A stretch of 64,000 nt of DNA from NCBI RefSeq assembly GCF_002939475.1, contig NZ_PKFQ01000001.1, forward strand, positions 2,418,001 through 2,482,000, read 5' to 3'. Each line of letters starts with the position of its first letter. Within the stretch, counting starts at the first letter, position 1. Shown one piece after another: positions 19,000-27,404 of this stretch. This stretch comes from Streptomyces cinnamoneus (GTDB lineage Bacteria; Actinomycetota; Actinomycetes; Streptomycetales; Streptomycetaceae). Made by a program: the position numbers and the translations under genes. The notes under the pieces are model-generated. The model saw only the letters and a list, made by a program, of their open reading frames with translations, was not told where the DNA came from and made no database searches.

Positions 19000-21198
19000 T
19001 CACACCTCACCCGCCGCGATCACGTACTGCGCCCGGACCTCCCGGTAGCGCAGCAGCTCGGCCACCACCGGCTCCAGCACCCGCGCCCGGCCGCACACCG
19101 CCGCCGCGCTCCGCAGGCGGCGCTCCGTCTCCAGTCCGAACCCGCGCGCGGGCCCCCGCGCCGCCAGCCGTCCGCCCCAGCCCAGCACCGGGGCCGTCGC
19201 GGCGCCGCCGACCATCAGTGCGCCGGGCCCCCACCAGGGCCCGCCGAGCTCCCCCACGCAGGCGCCCGCGAACCACGCCGTGCCCAGCAGTTGCACGGCC
19301 AGCAGGGTCTTCTGCCCCGTCGCGAGCGCCCGCCACCACCGGGGCCGCTCCGACGCCCCCGCTCCGGCGGCGCGCCCCCGCCGGAGCGTCGCCCGGCCGG
19401 AGTCCTCCGCTTCCGGCGCCACGTGCCCGGCGCCCGTACGCCACGAACCCGTGCGGCCGCCGCCCCCGTGCCGGCCACCGGCACCGCCGCCACCGGGGCG
19501 CCGCGCGCCCGCGGCGGCGCCCGCCACCATGTCCGCGGCGGCCGACGCGGCGATCTCGTCCAGGGCCTCGGCCAGGCCTTCCGCGCCGCGCCCGGCCGCC
19601 TCCCGCACCGCCTGGGCCCACGGCCCGGGCAGCCCGGCGGAGGCCTCGTACGCCAGGGCCCTCACGGCCCGCTCGACCAACGGCCGGGACGCCGTGCGGC
19701 GCGGCACCGGAACGCCCGCCACGAGCGTCTGCTCGCCGTCGCCCGCGCCGTCGCCGGCCGTGCCCGGCGCGCCCTTGCCGCGCCGCTCGCACCACATCCG
19801 CAACCGCGCCCACGACGAGCCGCAGGCCCGTTCGGCCTCCCGCCGCCACGCCCGTTCGGCCGCGAGGCCGGCGGCCTGGGCGCCCACCGCCTCGGCCAGC
19901 CGGTCCTCGAACTCCTGACGCGCCCACTCGGTCAGGCCCGGGCGCCCGTCCGCCACGTAGGCCGCGCGCAGCCGGGACGAGACCCCGTCCACGTCCGCCG
20001 TGAGGCGCATCTCCGCCGCGCAGCGCCGGGCCGCGAACAGTCCGAGCGCCTCCCGCAGTTCGCCGACGCCCGCGCCCGTCAGCGCCGACAGCGCCAGCAC
20101 CGCCGCCCCCGGCTCGCCGTGCTCGCCGAGCGCCAGCCCGTCCTCGTCCAGCAGCCGCCGCAGGTCGTCCAGCACCTGGTCGGCGGCGTCGCCCGTCAGC
20201 CGGTCGACCTGGTTGAGGACGACGAACGTCACCTCCGCGTATCCCGCCAGGGGCCGCAGATAGCGCTCGTGCAGCACGGCGTCCGCGTACTTCTCCGGGT
20301 CCACCACCCAGATCACGGCGTCCACCAGCCCCAGCAACCGGTCGACCTGCTCGCGGTGACCGGTGGCCGCCGAGTCGTGGTCGGGCAGGTCGAGCAGGAC
20401 CAGGCCGCTGAGGGTGGGGTCGTACGGGCGCACCGGCTGCCGGCGGGCGCGGGCCGGGATGCCGAGCCGGTCGAGGAGCCCGTCGGCCCGGTCGGTCCAG
20501 GCGCAGGAGACGGGCATGGCGGTCGTGGGCCGCCGCACCCCCGCCTCCGAGAGCTGGGCGCGGGCGAGCGCGTTGAACAGCGTCGACTTGCCGCTGCCCG
20601 TCGCCCCGGCGATGGCCACGACCGTCAGGTCCAGCGAGTGCCGCTGCCGGGCCGCCGCTTCCTCCAGCACCCGCCCCGCCTCGGCGAGGGTCCGCCGGTC
20701 CAGCCGGGCCCGGGAGAGCCCGACCAGCTCGCGCAGCGCGTCGAGCCTGGGCCGCAGCGCCTGCCCGGCGGGCGAGGTCATGCCGCGGGGCGCGCGCGGC
20801 GCGGAGGGGCGTACGGGCGGAGTCTGGCGCTCGGGTGGCGGCAGGGGCCGGGTGACGGGGGCGGGGCGGGTGCGGCGGGCGATCAGGCCGTCGTTCCAGA
20901 CGCGGTCGCCGCGGCGGGGAGACGTGGGGGCCGACACGGCCCCGAGGCGCGGCGGGGCGGCATCGGCGGAACCGGGTGGCGCCTCGGACGCCGGGGCCGG
21001 TGCGGAGGGCGAAGACGCTGAAGGTGCTGACGACGCTGAAGGCGTGGAAGGCGTCGCATCGGACGCCGCGACGGATGCTCCGTCGACTGCCGCGTCGTCC
21101 ACTGCGTCGGCTGCCGCGTCGATCGCCACGTCGACCGGTGCGTGGACCGGTGCGTGGGCGGGCGCGTCAGCGGTCGACGGGGTCGGCTGCGCTGGCAA
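19000..21198 (-). CDS. YfjP-family GTPase with C-terminal membrane segments
   Basis: 732-residue protein. The first 150 residues are a low-complexity Ala/Asp/Pro/Ser tail. The GTPase domain follows with P-loop GATGSGKS, DLPDHDS (G3) and NQVD (G4). The C-terminal third has two hydrophobic stretches (ALATGQKTLLAVQLLGTAWFA and a following one) that may be a membrane hairpin, dynamin-like. Start is TTG 21198, only 6 bases after the preceding stop and with GAGAGG upstream. Translational coupling to the upstream GTPase suggests a two-protein machine. Confidence 0.85.
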   Translation of the reverse strand: MPAQPTPSTADAPAHAPVHAPVDVAIDAAADAVDDAAVDGASVAASDATPSTPSASSAPSASSPSAPAPASEAPPGSADAAPPRLGAVSAPTSPRRGDRVWNDGLIARRTRPAPVTRPLPPPERQTPPVRPSAPRAPRGMTSPAGQALRPRLDALRELVGLSRARLDRRTLAEAGRVLEEAAARQRHSLDLTVVAIAGATGSGKSTLFNALARAQLSEAGVRRPTTAMPVSCAWTDRADGLLDRLGIPARARRQPVRPYDPTLSGLVLLDLPDHDSAATGHREQVDRLLGLVDAVIWVVDPEKYADAVLHERYLRPLAGYAEVTFVVLNQVDRLTGDAADQVLDDLRRLLDEDGLALGEHGEPGAAVLALSALTGAGVGELREALGLFAARRCAAEMRLTADVDGVSSRLRAAYVADGRPGLTEWARQEFEDRLAEAVGAQAAGLAAERAWRREAERACGSSWARLRMWCERRGKGAPGTAGDGAGDGEQTLVAGVPVPRRTASRPLVERAVRALAYEASAGLPGPWAQAVREAAGRGAEGLAEALDEIAASAAADMVAGAAAGARRPGGGGAGGRHGGGGRTGSWRTGAGHVAPEAEDSGRATLRRGRAAGAGASERPRWWRALATGQKTLLAVQLLGTAWFAGACVGELGGPWWGPGALMVGGAATAPVLGWGGRLAARGPARGFGLETERRLRSAAAVCGRARVLEPVVAELLRYREVRAQYVIAAGEV

Positions 21199-21204
21199 GT
21201 GAAG

Positions 21205-22839
21205 TCACCTCTCTTTCTGCAACAGGGACAGCGCCGCGATGAGTTCGACCTGGTGGTCGGGGGTCATCTCCAGGGCCTCCAGGGGGGCCGCCCTGCGGTC
21301 CCGCTCGGAGTCGAGCACCCGCTCAAGGCAGTCGGTCAGCAGTTCCCCGCCCCGGTCCCGCAACCGCAGGGCGATGCCGGCCCCGAACGTCTCGGCCAGC
21401 GTCTCGCCGGCGGCGGCCGCCCTGCGGCCGCCGAGCAGGGCCGCGCCCAGCAGCGCGGCCGTGCGCTCGGCCTCGGTACCTCGGTCGCGTTCGGCGGCCC
21501 GCACCTCCTCCTGGGCGATCTCCTCCAGGCAGCGCCGCCAGCGGCGCACGGCCACGCCGATGCGCGCGCTCGCGCCGTCCGGGTCGCGGGGGGCCAGCGC
21601 GACCTCGGCCGCCGGGTCACCGGCACAGCCGGCGGCGATCTCCTCGTCGGCGGCGTCGGCGGCACAGCTGAGCAGGGCGATCAGGGAAGCGGTGAGGGAG
21701 GTGAGGAGCTCGTCGGGGTTGCTGTCGTGGGGATAGCCGCGCCAGTGGGTCAGGGCGTCGCCGGCGAGCGCCTCGCCGGCCTCGACCTCGCGCCGCACGC
21801 GCCGGGCGGCACGCCCGTACGCGTCCTCGACGCGCGCCAGCAGGCGGACGGCGGCCGCGTGCTGGACGGCCGAGGCGCCGGCGAGGCCGGGCAGCCGTGA
21901 GCCCAGCGAGGAGAGCACGCCGCGCGCGGTACGGGCGGTCGCCACGGTCCGCGCGGCGGGGTCCTCGGCGCGCTGGGCGAGCCAGTCGCGCAGCCCGGCG
22001 ACGGCGGTGGCGGGCAGCAGCCCGTTGCCGTCGGCGGACTCGGGCAGCTCGGGGATGGTGAAGCGGGGCACGTCGCCCAGGCCGGCGTGCTCCAGCAGCG
22101 CGTCGTACTGCCGGGACACCTCGACGGCCACCTGGTGGGGGACCCGGTCCAGGACGGTGACGAGGGTGACGTCGTACTCCTTGGCCGTGCGCAGCAGGTG
22201 CCAGGGCACGGCGTCGGCGTAGCGGGTGGCGGTGGTGACGAGCACCCAGATGTCGGCGGCGCAGATCAGTGAGGCGGCGAGATCGCGGTTGTGCGCGACG
22301 AGGGAGTCGATGTCGGGCGCGTCGAGGAGCGCGAGGCCGTGCGGGAGCGCGCGATCGGTCTCGATGCGCAGCGCGAGCGGCTCACTCTCGCTCTCTTCGT
22401 GCGCCTCCGCGCCCCCTGAGCCGTCCAGCGCCTCCGGGTCGAAGGCGGTGCTCTCCTGGGCGGGCACCCATACGCGCTGGAGCTTGGGCAGCACACGCGG
22501 ACCGGCGAACCAGTGATGATCGTCGGGATGACACACCAGAACTGGCGTTCTGGTTGTCGGCCGCAACACGCCCGCCTCAGTGACCCGACGCCCCACGAGC
22601 GAGTTGACGAGGGTGGACTTGCCGGCCCCGGTGGATCCCCCGACGACCGCGAGCAGCGGAGCTTCGGGGGCGCACAGGCGGGGCACCAAGTAGTCGTCGA
22701 GCTGCGCCAGGAGCTCGTCCCGGTTCCGCCGGGCGCGAGCGGCGCCTGGGAGGGGGAGCGGGAAGCGTGCGGCGTCCACGCGGTCACGCAGCGCGGACAG
22801 CGCGTCAAGGAGCCGGGGCCGTACGTCCAAGGTCGCCAC
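21205..22839 (-). CDS. Dynamin-like/ABC-annotated large GTPase
   Basis: 544-residue GTPase-fold protein with P-loop [17 protein letters not shown] (G3) and a helical C-terminal domain without clear membrane helices. A canonical NKxD is absent; VLDRVP occupies that position, so nucleotide specificity is uncertain. Start GTG 22839 gives the N terminus [17 protein letters not shown], a typical beginning for actinobacterial homologues; a longer ORF upstream is poorly supported. Paired with the downstream YfjP-type GTPase. Bacterial dynamin pairs remodel membranes; that function is only inferred here. Confidence 0.82.
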   Translation of the reverse strand: MATLDVRPRLLDALSALRDRVDAARFPLPLPGAARARRNRDELLAQLDDYLVPRLCAPEAPLLAVVGGSTGAGKSTLVNSLVGRRVTEAGVLRPTTRTPVLVCHPDDHHWFAGPRVLPKLQRVWVPAQESTAFDPEALDGSGGAEAHEESESEPLALRIETDRALPHGLALLDAPDIDSLVAHNRDLAASLICAADIWVLVTTATRYADAVPWHLLRTAKEYDVTLVTVLDRVPHQVAVEVSRQYDALLEHAGLGDVPRFTIPELPESADGNGLLPATAVAGLRDWLAQRAEDPAARTVATARTARGVLSSLGSRLPGLAGASAVQHAAAVRLLARVEDAYGRAARRVRREVEAGEALAGDALTHWRGYPHDSNPDELLTSLTASLIALLSCAADAADEEIAAGCAGDPAAEVALAPRDPDGASARIGVAVRRWRRCLEEIAQEEVRAAERDRGTEAERTAALLGAALLGGRRAAAAGETLAETFGAGIALRLRDRGGELLTDCLERVLDSERDRRAAPLEALEMTPDHQVELIAALSLLQKER

Positions 22840-23135
22840 ACGTGCAGAATGCCCAATTCTGGTGTGTTTTTGAAGCGTATAGCCCTTGTCGCGTGAGGCG
22901 TGGCGCAAGGGGCCCAGGCATAACGAGTAGACAACACCCGGCGACTGAGGCGTCAAAAACGATGCGAAAATCGCACCTGCCTGCGATTATCAGGACCGCT
23001 TCACCGAACCTCCACATCGTGTTACGGAGGTGAAGCAACCGGGACGAGGTACGCGGAGCCCTATCCTTGTCCCCGGCAAGGTCACGGCACCACCGAGCCC
23101 GGGGCTTCAGCCGTCCGCGACCGCCGCACACACCG
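22840..23135. other. Intergenic region before tRNA-Arg
   Basis: No gene is supported in these 296 bases. They must contain the promoters of the leftward GTPase gene and of the rightward tRNA gene. The first part is AT-richer than its surroundings (22841-22910 and 22960-23030). No clear promoter hexamers were assigned. Confidence 0.4.
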
Positions 23136-23208
23136 GCCCCCGTAGCTCAGTGGATAGAGCAGGCGCCTTCTAAGCGCTTGGCCGCAGGTTCGAGTCCTGC
23201 CGGGGGCG
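23136..23208 (+). tRNA. tRNA-Arg (anticodon TCT)
   Basis: A full 73-base cloverleaf can be drawn. Acceptor arms are GCCCCCG and CGGGGGC, the D arm is GCTC-AGTGGATA-GAGC, and the anticodon stem GGCGC/GCGCT carries loop CTTCTAA (anticodon TCT). The variable loop is TGGCC and the T arm GCAGG-TTCGAGT-CCTGC. The discriminator is G and CCA is not encoded. The 3' half from the anticodon stem onward is the integration site of the mobile element, which restores the gene on insertion. Confidence 0.96.
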
Positions 23209-23209
23209 C
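23166..23209 (+). repeat. Left attachment site (att core, 44 bp, within tRNA-Arg)
   Basis: Begins CCTTCTAAGCGC and ends GCCGGGGGCGC. It is identical base for base to 40008-40051; the flanking bases differ on both sides (G versus C before, A versus T after). It covers the tRNA from the anticodon stem to one base past the discriminator, a usual attB for tyrosine integrases. Confidence 0.95.
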
Positions 23210-23214
23210 ACCGC

Positions 23215-23241
23215 AGGCCCTCCCTTGGGGAGGGCCTTTTT
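23215..23241 (+). terminator. Rho-independent terminator after tRNA-Arg (element-borne copy)
   Basis: 10-bp perfect stem AGGCCCTCCC/GGGAGGGCCT with loop TTG, followed by a T run and TTTTGCTGGTCAG. It lies inside the element, 6 bases after the att core. A different hairpin followed by the same TTTTGCTGGTCAG lies just outside the right att site, so the element brings its own terminator for the tRNA it rebuilds. Confidence 0.85.
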
Positions 23242-23349
23242 GCTGGTCAGACGACGTACGGCCGCACTGCCGGGCACCGGACCTCCCCCGGGCGATCTCC
23301 GGGAGGGTCCGGCTGCCTCCGGCTGTCACCGGGCGTCTGCGGGTGGCCA

Positions 23350-23370
23350 CGGTGGATACGCGGTGGCGTT
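23350..23370 (+). repeat. Putative integrase arm-type site, left end
   Basis: The 21-base sequence CGGTGGATACGCGGTGGCGTT matches 19 of 21 bases at 39916-39936 in the same orientation. In the circular form the two copies would flank the att core, about 140 bases on one side and 70 on the other, as expected for integrase arm sites. It sits between the tRNA terminator and the int stop codon. Confidence 0.5.
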
Positions 23371-23382
23371 TCCCGTCGGCGG

Positions 23383-24771
23383 TCAGCCCCCGCCGTACAG
23401 GTCCGCGAGATCGTCACCAGCCTCGATGCGCTTCTGCAGGTCCTTGAGCTGGCCGGAGATGCATCGTGCGTACGTGGCGAGGAGAACGGGAACGCTGTTG
23501 CCGGCCCACTCGGCGACCTGGGCAGGCGGGATCCCGTTGTTGAGCCACGTCGTCAGGCAGGTGTGCCGCAGGTCGTAGACGCGCTTGCCGAGCGGCGACG
23601 CGTACTCGTCCGGGGTGAGGACCTTCCCTCGCGCGGAGCGCCAGGCCCGGCGGAAGACCGACCCGGCGAGCAGGTCGCCCTTCTCGCCGGGGAACAGCAA
23701 GTCGCCGGACTTCAGCTCCTCCGCCTCGATGTGGTCGCGCAGGATCTTCGCCAGGGCCGGGCGGCAAGGCACGGTCCGGGTGTCATCGGTGGCTCGGCCC
23801 TTCAGCCCGCGTTCCTCGTGCACGTCACCCGTATCGGTCCATTGCTTGCCGACCTCGGGCTGTGCCGTATGGAAGAGCAGTTCCCCCCATTGATCCTCGG
23901 CATCCTCCGCCGGCAGGATCGCGTCCCGTACGCGCATCGCCACGACTTCCTCCGGCCGTGGCCCGGCGAGATAGATGGTGGCGAAGAACGCGTGCAGCCG
24001 CCGGCCCCCGCGAGGGCGCTGCCAGATCCAGCCGAGTAACGCCCCCGCCTGGGCGGGGTTGACCAAGCAGCGCTTGTCCACGGCCGACGACGTCTTGGGG
24101 GAAGTCCCTCTGCCCTTCGGAAGGGGGTTTTCTCGCAGGATCCGGTGTTTGACCGCGTACTCCATGGCCACATTCAGGATCCGGCGGTTGCGCTTTGCCG
24201 ACGATGCGGCCCCGGGCATGCCGTCCAGCTTGGTGGCCAGGGCATTCAGCACCTCCTCGACCTTACGAGGGTCCTCCCACGCGGCCATGGTGAGGGTGTT
24301 CCGCTCGATCCACCTGAGGATCGCCACGACGTCGGCCGGGGCCGAGTCGCGACGCTTGGTGTTGAAAGCCCACTCCCGCAGGGCCCTGCGGACATCAATG
24401 GGCTTGAAGCTGCTCGGCTGGGCACGCAGGAGCACGACGGTGGTCGTCATCAGCGCCTTCGCGACGTTCTTGCGATTGTTCCCCGAAGTCCGAGCCCATT
24501 GAGCGTCGGTGAACCGAAGGGCGAAGTCGTACCAGTTCACGGCGCTCGCCCCGGACTGGTGAGATACAGGCCGCCCGGTCGTGAGGCTGAAGGCCTCGCC
24601 CCGCCGGGTGGCGCTGACGAGCTCGGAGCGGAACGCATCGGCGAGGGCGCGTGTCACGAACGGGGCCCGCCATTCCCTGCCGTCCAATGTCCAGCGGACC
24701 GTGTACGTGGTGCCGCGGGCCTGCTTGCGCGTCCCGATCTTCCAGACCTTGACGTTGTACGTGGTGTCCAT
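23383..24771 (-). CDS. int: Tyrosine recombinase / phage-type integrase
   Basis: 462-residue site-specific recombinase for integration into and excision from tRNA-Arg. It has an N-terminal AP2-like arm-binding part (KIGTRKQARGTTYTVRW), a SAM-like core-binding part, and a catalytic domain with Arg in AGPRPEE, YDLRHTCLTTWL (the usual first His of HxxR is Tyr), WAGNS and the nucleophile Tyr in LLATYARC. Start ATG 24771 shares one base with the xis stop. The int gene ends 174 bases from the att core, the normal AICE arrangement. Confidence 0.94.
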   Translation of the reverse strand: MDTTYNVKVWKIGTRKQARGTTYTVRWTLDGREWRAPFVTRALADAFRSELVSATRRGEAFSLTTGRPVSHQSGASAVNWYDFALRFTDAQWARTSGNNRKNVAKALMTTTVVLLRAQPSSFKPIDVRRALREWAFNTKRRDSAPADVVAILRWIERNTLTMAAWEDPRKVEEVLNALATKLDGMPGAASSAKRNRRILNVAMEYAVKHRILRENPLPKGRGTSPKTSSAVDKRCLVNPAQAGALLGWIWQRPRGGRRLHAFFATIYLAGPRPEEVVAMRVRDAILPAEDAEDQWGELLFHTAQPEVGKQWTDTGDVHEERGLKGRATDDTRTVPCRPALAKILRDHIEAEELKSGDLLFPGEKGDLLAGSVFRRAWRSARGKVLTPDEYASPLGKRVYDLRHTCLTTWLNNGIPPAQVAEWAGNSVPVLLATYARCISGQLKDLQKRIEAGDDLADLYGGG

Positions 24772-24971
24772 CAGTCTCGGTCCTCCCGATCGTCGAGCCA
24801 GGTGTTCAAGTCGCTGCGGCGGATCCGGAGGTCTCCGTTCGGGAGCTTGATGCAGCGCGGCGCGCGGCCCTTCGCGCGCCAGTCGTAGAAGGTCGATGGA
24901 GAGATCCGGAGTTCGGCGCAGAGCTCGGCGAGGGTGAGCATCGACCGCATGCCGGAGGTGGACGTCGTCAC
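24771..24971 (-). CDS. xis: Excisionase (MerR-like winged helix)
   Basis: 66-residue basic protein with the helix-turn-helix LTLAELCAELRISPSTFYDWRAKGRAP and a C-terminal wing (DLRIRRSDLNTWL), typical of AICE excisionases. It would bend attL/attR DNA and direct the integrase toward excision. Its TGA and the int ATG share one base, and its ATG overlaps the stop of the replication gene by four bases, so the three genes form one coupled operon. Confidence 0.9.
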   Translation of the reverse strand: MTTSTSGMRSMLTLAELCAELRISPSTFYDWRAKGRAPRCIKLPNGDLRIRRSDLNTWLDDREDRD

Positions 24972-26863
24972 TGCGCCGTCCTCTCGCTCGGCTCGCAGCA
25001 GGGGTGAGCTGTTGCACCCTGCGTGACGAGGGAAGGGTCAATCGGAGTGCGGCAGACCGCGCAGAGGACGGTCGAAACAGAGATGTGCTGCAACTCAGCA
25101 CCCGGAGTGCCCGCAGCACCCGCCAGCGGCTCTTCCCGCTGTTCAAAGGGGAAGCGGATCCCGGGTGCTGGCGTCGCCTCAGCACCCGGTGCAGCTCCCG
25201 CAGCACCCGGAACAGGGTGCTCACGAGTGCTGCCGGGCGCTGTGCGGGTGCTGGGCTCATTGTCAGCCCCCGGGCGCTCATGCTGGTCATCTGCGGTTCC
25301 GGGCGCTGCGGGTGCTCCGGGTGCTGGAATGCGGCTTCCCTCTAATGAGGTGAGCCGGTAGAGGCGGGAGCGGTTGCCGTCGGGTTCACGCTCCGTATCG
25401 TCCACGTCGATGCCGATCGCCCTCAGCGCGGGAGCGAGACGCTTAAGCTGACCGCCGGCGCGGGTGGCGTCCTTGGGCCACTTCTTCGGGAGCTTCTCCG
25501 GGGTGGCGACCTTTTTCAGGATGTCGCCCGCGGTCATACGGACCCCGGCGGGGCCGGCTGCGCGGACGAGGTCGACTACTGCACGAGCGAACGGCTCGCC
25601 TTCCAGAACATCGGCGACCGCATCGGCGGCAGTGGCACGGTAGCTGCCCTGGGTGTCCCAGCCCGTGACGTGGTCGACTGCCGCCAGAACGCGGGCGAAG
25701 TCGGCCATGCGTGGGCGGTGGGTGAGCTCCACCTCGGGAAGGACCCTCAGGACTTCGACGAGGAGGTCGAAGAGCGAGGCGAGGACGGCAGGGTGGGCGT
25801 CCCGGTACGCACGGTCCAGCTCGGCTTCCTCTCGCCGGTTCCGGTCCGGGATGGTGTGCAGCTCGATGGTGAGCAGACGCTCGGCGAGATCTCCGGCGAG
25901 GGCGCCCGCGTCGATAGTGGTCATGGCCAACACCCGGCGGAATTCCAGGACCACGACGTCATCGTCGGTGTAGAGGGCACGGTCGACGATTCCGTCCCCG
26001 GTCACTGCTCGGCACAGCGCGTCGGAGAACCAGTCCGGGATGTACGAGACGTTGTCGATACACAGTGCCCAGGAGTTGAAGGCCTGCGTCGCCCAGGACT
26101 TCACGTCCCGCGGTGCGGTCCGTTTCGGAGCGCCGGAGGGGTCGACGATGCCGATCACCATGGCGGCGCCCTTGGACTTGCCGGTGCCTTGCTCACCTCG
26201 GAAAGTGAGGATCGGGTGAGGCAGGTCCGGGATGAACGAGGCGACCAGCCATGCAACGAGCAGGTGGAATCCCTCGTCGCTGGTGTTCATCAGGCCTCGC
26301 AGTTTGGCCAGGCCGTCGCCGTCGCGGACGGGCATGGGGAGAGCCTTCATGGCACCGGAGCGACGGAAGAGAACCGGCGAGCGGGGACTACGCTCCCAGC
26401 CGTCGGGGCCGATGAGGACGCAGCGGCCGTCGGGGGTGGCGAGGTCGACGACGATGCGGTCCTCGTGGCGGGCGGTACGCAACTGCGGGGTGCAGGGCTC
26501 GGCCACGGCGGCGACTCCTTCCAAGACGGTCATGGCGTCGGCCAGGGCGGACTGAGAGGGAACGTTGCCGTCGGTGACGTCGGTGTAGAGGCGGGCGAGC
26601 TGGGAGCGCAGGCCAGCCTTTCCACGCAGAGGCAGGGCGATGTTCGGGCCGCCCTGGGTGACGGCGTAGGGCCTGCCGTCCTCGGACATGAAGACGTCGT
26701 AGCGCTGGCGGGCGAGGGCGACGAGCTGAGACGCCTGCGAGGGGCCTTTGCCCTTCCCATCCTCATTGATCAGGGCGGGCGGAGGCTCGATGGCCTCGCA
26801 GTCGGCGGGGAGCTCGCTGACAGGCAGGGGCATCAGGTTGCGCACGGTGGCATCGGGCGTCAC
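24968..26863 (-). CDS. AICE replication protein: P-loop ATPase/helicase-like with C-terminal zinc motif
   Basis: 631 residues. A primase-helicase-like N-terminal region is followed by a P-loop domain with Walker A FRGEQGTGKSKGA and a Walker-B-like ALCIDNVSYIPDW, then arginine-rich AAA-type sequence, as in replication ATPases of actinophages and AICEs. After a Pro/Gly/Ala linker a CxxC...CC motif ends the protein. GTG 26863 is chosen because GGAGG lies seven bases upstream and because the DUF2742-like gene's true frame stops there with a GTGA overlap. The open frame continues upstream to 27319 and beyond only because that gene is frameshifted. The linker DNA holds the octamer cluster. The replication role is inferred from position and the P-loop. 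Confidence 0.78.
   Translation of the reverse strand: MTPDATVRNLMPLPVSELPADCEAIEPPPALINEDGKGKGPSQASQLVALARQRYDVFMSEDGRPYAVTQGGPNIALPLRGKAGLRSQLARLYTDVTDGNVPSQSALADAMTVLEGVAAVAEPCTPQLRTARHEDRIVVDLATPDGRCVLIGPDGWERSPRSPVLFRRSGAMKALPMPVRDGDGLAKLRGLMNTSDEGFHLLVAWLVASFIPDLPHPILTFRGEQGTGKSKGAAMVIGIVDPSGAPKRTAPRDVKSWATQAFNSWALCIDNVSYIPDWFSDALCRAVTGDGIVDRALYTDDDVVVLEFRRVLAMTTIDAGALAGDLAERLLTIELHTIPDRNRREEAELDRAYRDAHPAVLASLFDLLVEVLRVLPEVELTHRPRMADFARVLAAVDHVTGWDTQGSYRATAADAVADVLEGEPFARAVVDLVRAAGPAGVRMTAGDILKKVATPEKLPKKWPKDATRAGGQLKRLAPALRAIGIDVDDTEREPDGNRSRLYRLTSLEGSRIPAPGAPAAPGTADDQHERPGADNEPSTRTAPGSTREHPVPGAAGAAPGAEATPAPGIRFPFEQREEPLAGAAGTPGAELQHISVSTVLCAVCRTPIDPSLVTQGATAHPCCEPSERTAQ
25097..25325. 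repeat. Cluster of eight octamers AGCACCCG/CGGGTGCT (possible origin iterons)
   Basis: AGCACCCG begins at 25097, 25115, 25181 and 25202; its complement CGGGTGCT begins at 25162, 25245, 25309 and 25318. All eight are exact and lie inside the 3' part of the replication gene. They are read in three different codon frames (CCG GGT GCT, GCA CCC G, AGC ACC CG), and most use GCT, GCA or GGT, which are poor codons in high-GC actinobacteria. This suggests the DNA itself is selected, for example as a replication origin or a protein-binding array. Confidence 0.55.
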
Positions 26864-27319
26864 GCCGCCGCCTCCGTGTCGCCGTTGTAGGTGAGGCAGC
26901 GACCGCCGCCACCGGGGATCCGGATCGGGGGCCACCCCGGGTGTGGCCTTCTGTTCCCAGATACGGCCGGTGTCCGCGCGGCGAGCTTTGAGCTCGGCGA
27001 CGGTAGGCGTACGGGCGAGCGATCCGGCGATCTTCCGGGCATACGCGTTGGCGTCCGCAGTGACCTCGGCGAACCAGCGGTCGGGGTCATCCTCGGCGAG
27101 CCGGTCGAGCCGGGCCTGTTCGGCGACGTGGCGGCGCCACTGCTCGGCTGCCTCGATGATGGCGGCCGCGCGGCGAGGGTCGTCAGCGGAGAGCTGCGAC
27201 CACTCGGTGCAGCCGTACTCGGGGACGGTCCAGTCCCTGATGTTCGCGGCGAGCGCGGTGACCTGCGCACTCGCCCACAAAGCGGTGGCGTCGGGTGCAC
27301 CAGGTTCGGGATAGGGCAT
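26860..27319 (-). pseudogene. DUF2742-like AICE gene with a +1 frameshift
   Basis: Starts at ATG 27319 (AGGAGA upstream) as MPYPEPGAPDATALWASAQV, typical of AICE DUF2742 proteins. It runs in one frame to about KATPG (near 26943). The family-like C terminus GWPPIRIPGGGGR...NGDTEAAA then appears in the neighbouring frame and stops at 26860, overlapping the next gene's GTG. One extra base in the CCCGGGG run at about 26937-26943 explains it. Without the shift the frame runs into the replication gene as an apparent fusion. It may be a true mutation, a sequencing error in a G run, or less likely a programmed shift. Function unknown. Confidence 0.7.
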
Positions 27320-27325
27320 GCTGAG

Positions 27326-27398
27326 GGTCTCCTGTTTCTTTGATCGGGACTGGAGACCGGGGCGGGCGGAATTCCTTGGCCGGAGACGCCCGCCCCGG
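27326..27398 (-). promoter_or_regulatory. Structured 5' leader A (hairpin plus ribosome-site-masking stem)
   Basis: Read on the minus strand, CCGGGGCGGGCG (27398-27387) and CGCCCGCCCCGG (27368-27357) make a perfect 12-bp stem around an 18-base loop, TCTCCGGCCAAGGAATTC. Next, GGTCTCC (27358-27352) can pair with GGAGACC (27332-27326), which contains the ribosome site of the DUF2742-like gene. The same loop and the same GTCCCGATCAA...CAGGAG follow-on occur before the whiB-like gene (35371-35445). It looks like a translational control element. Confidence 0.55.
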
Positions 27399-27404
27399 GC
27401 GTAT

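Noticed and set aside
25097..25325. CRISPR array or simple satellite repeat
   Set aside because: Octamers are irregularly spaced, in both orientations and within a coding region; there are no spacers or long repeats.
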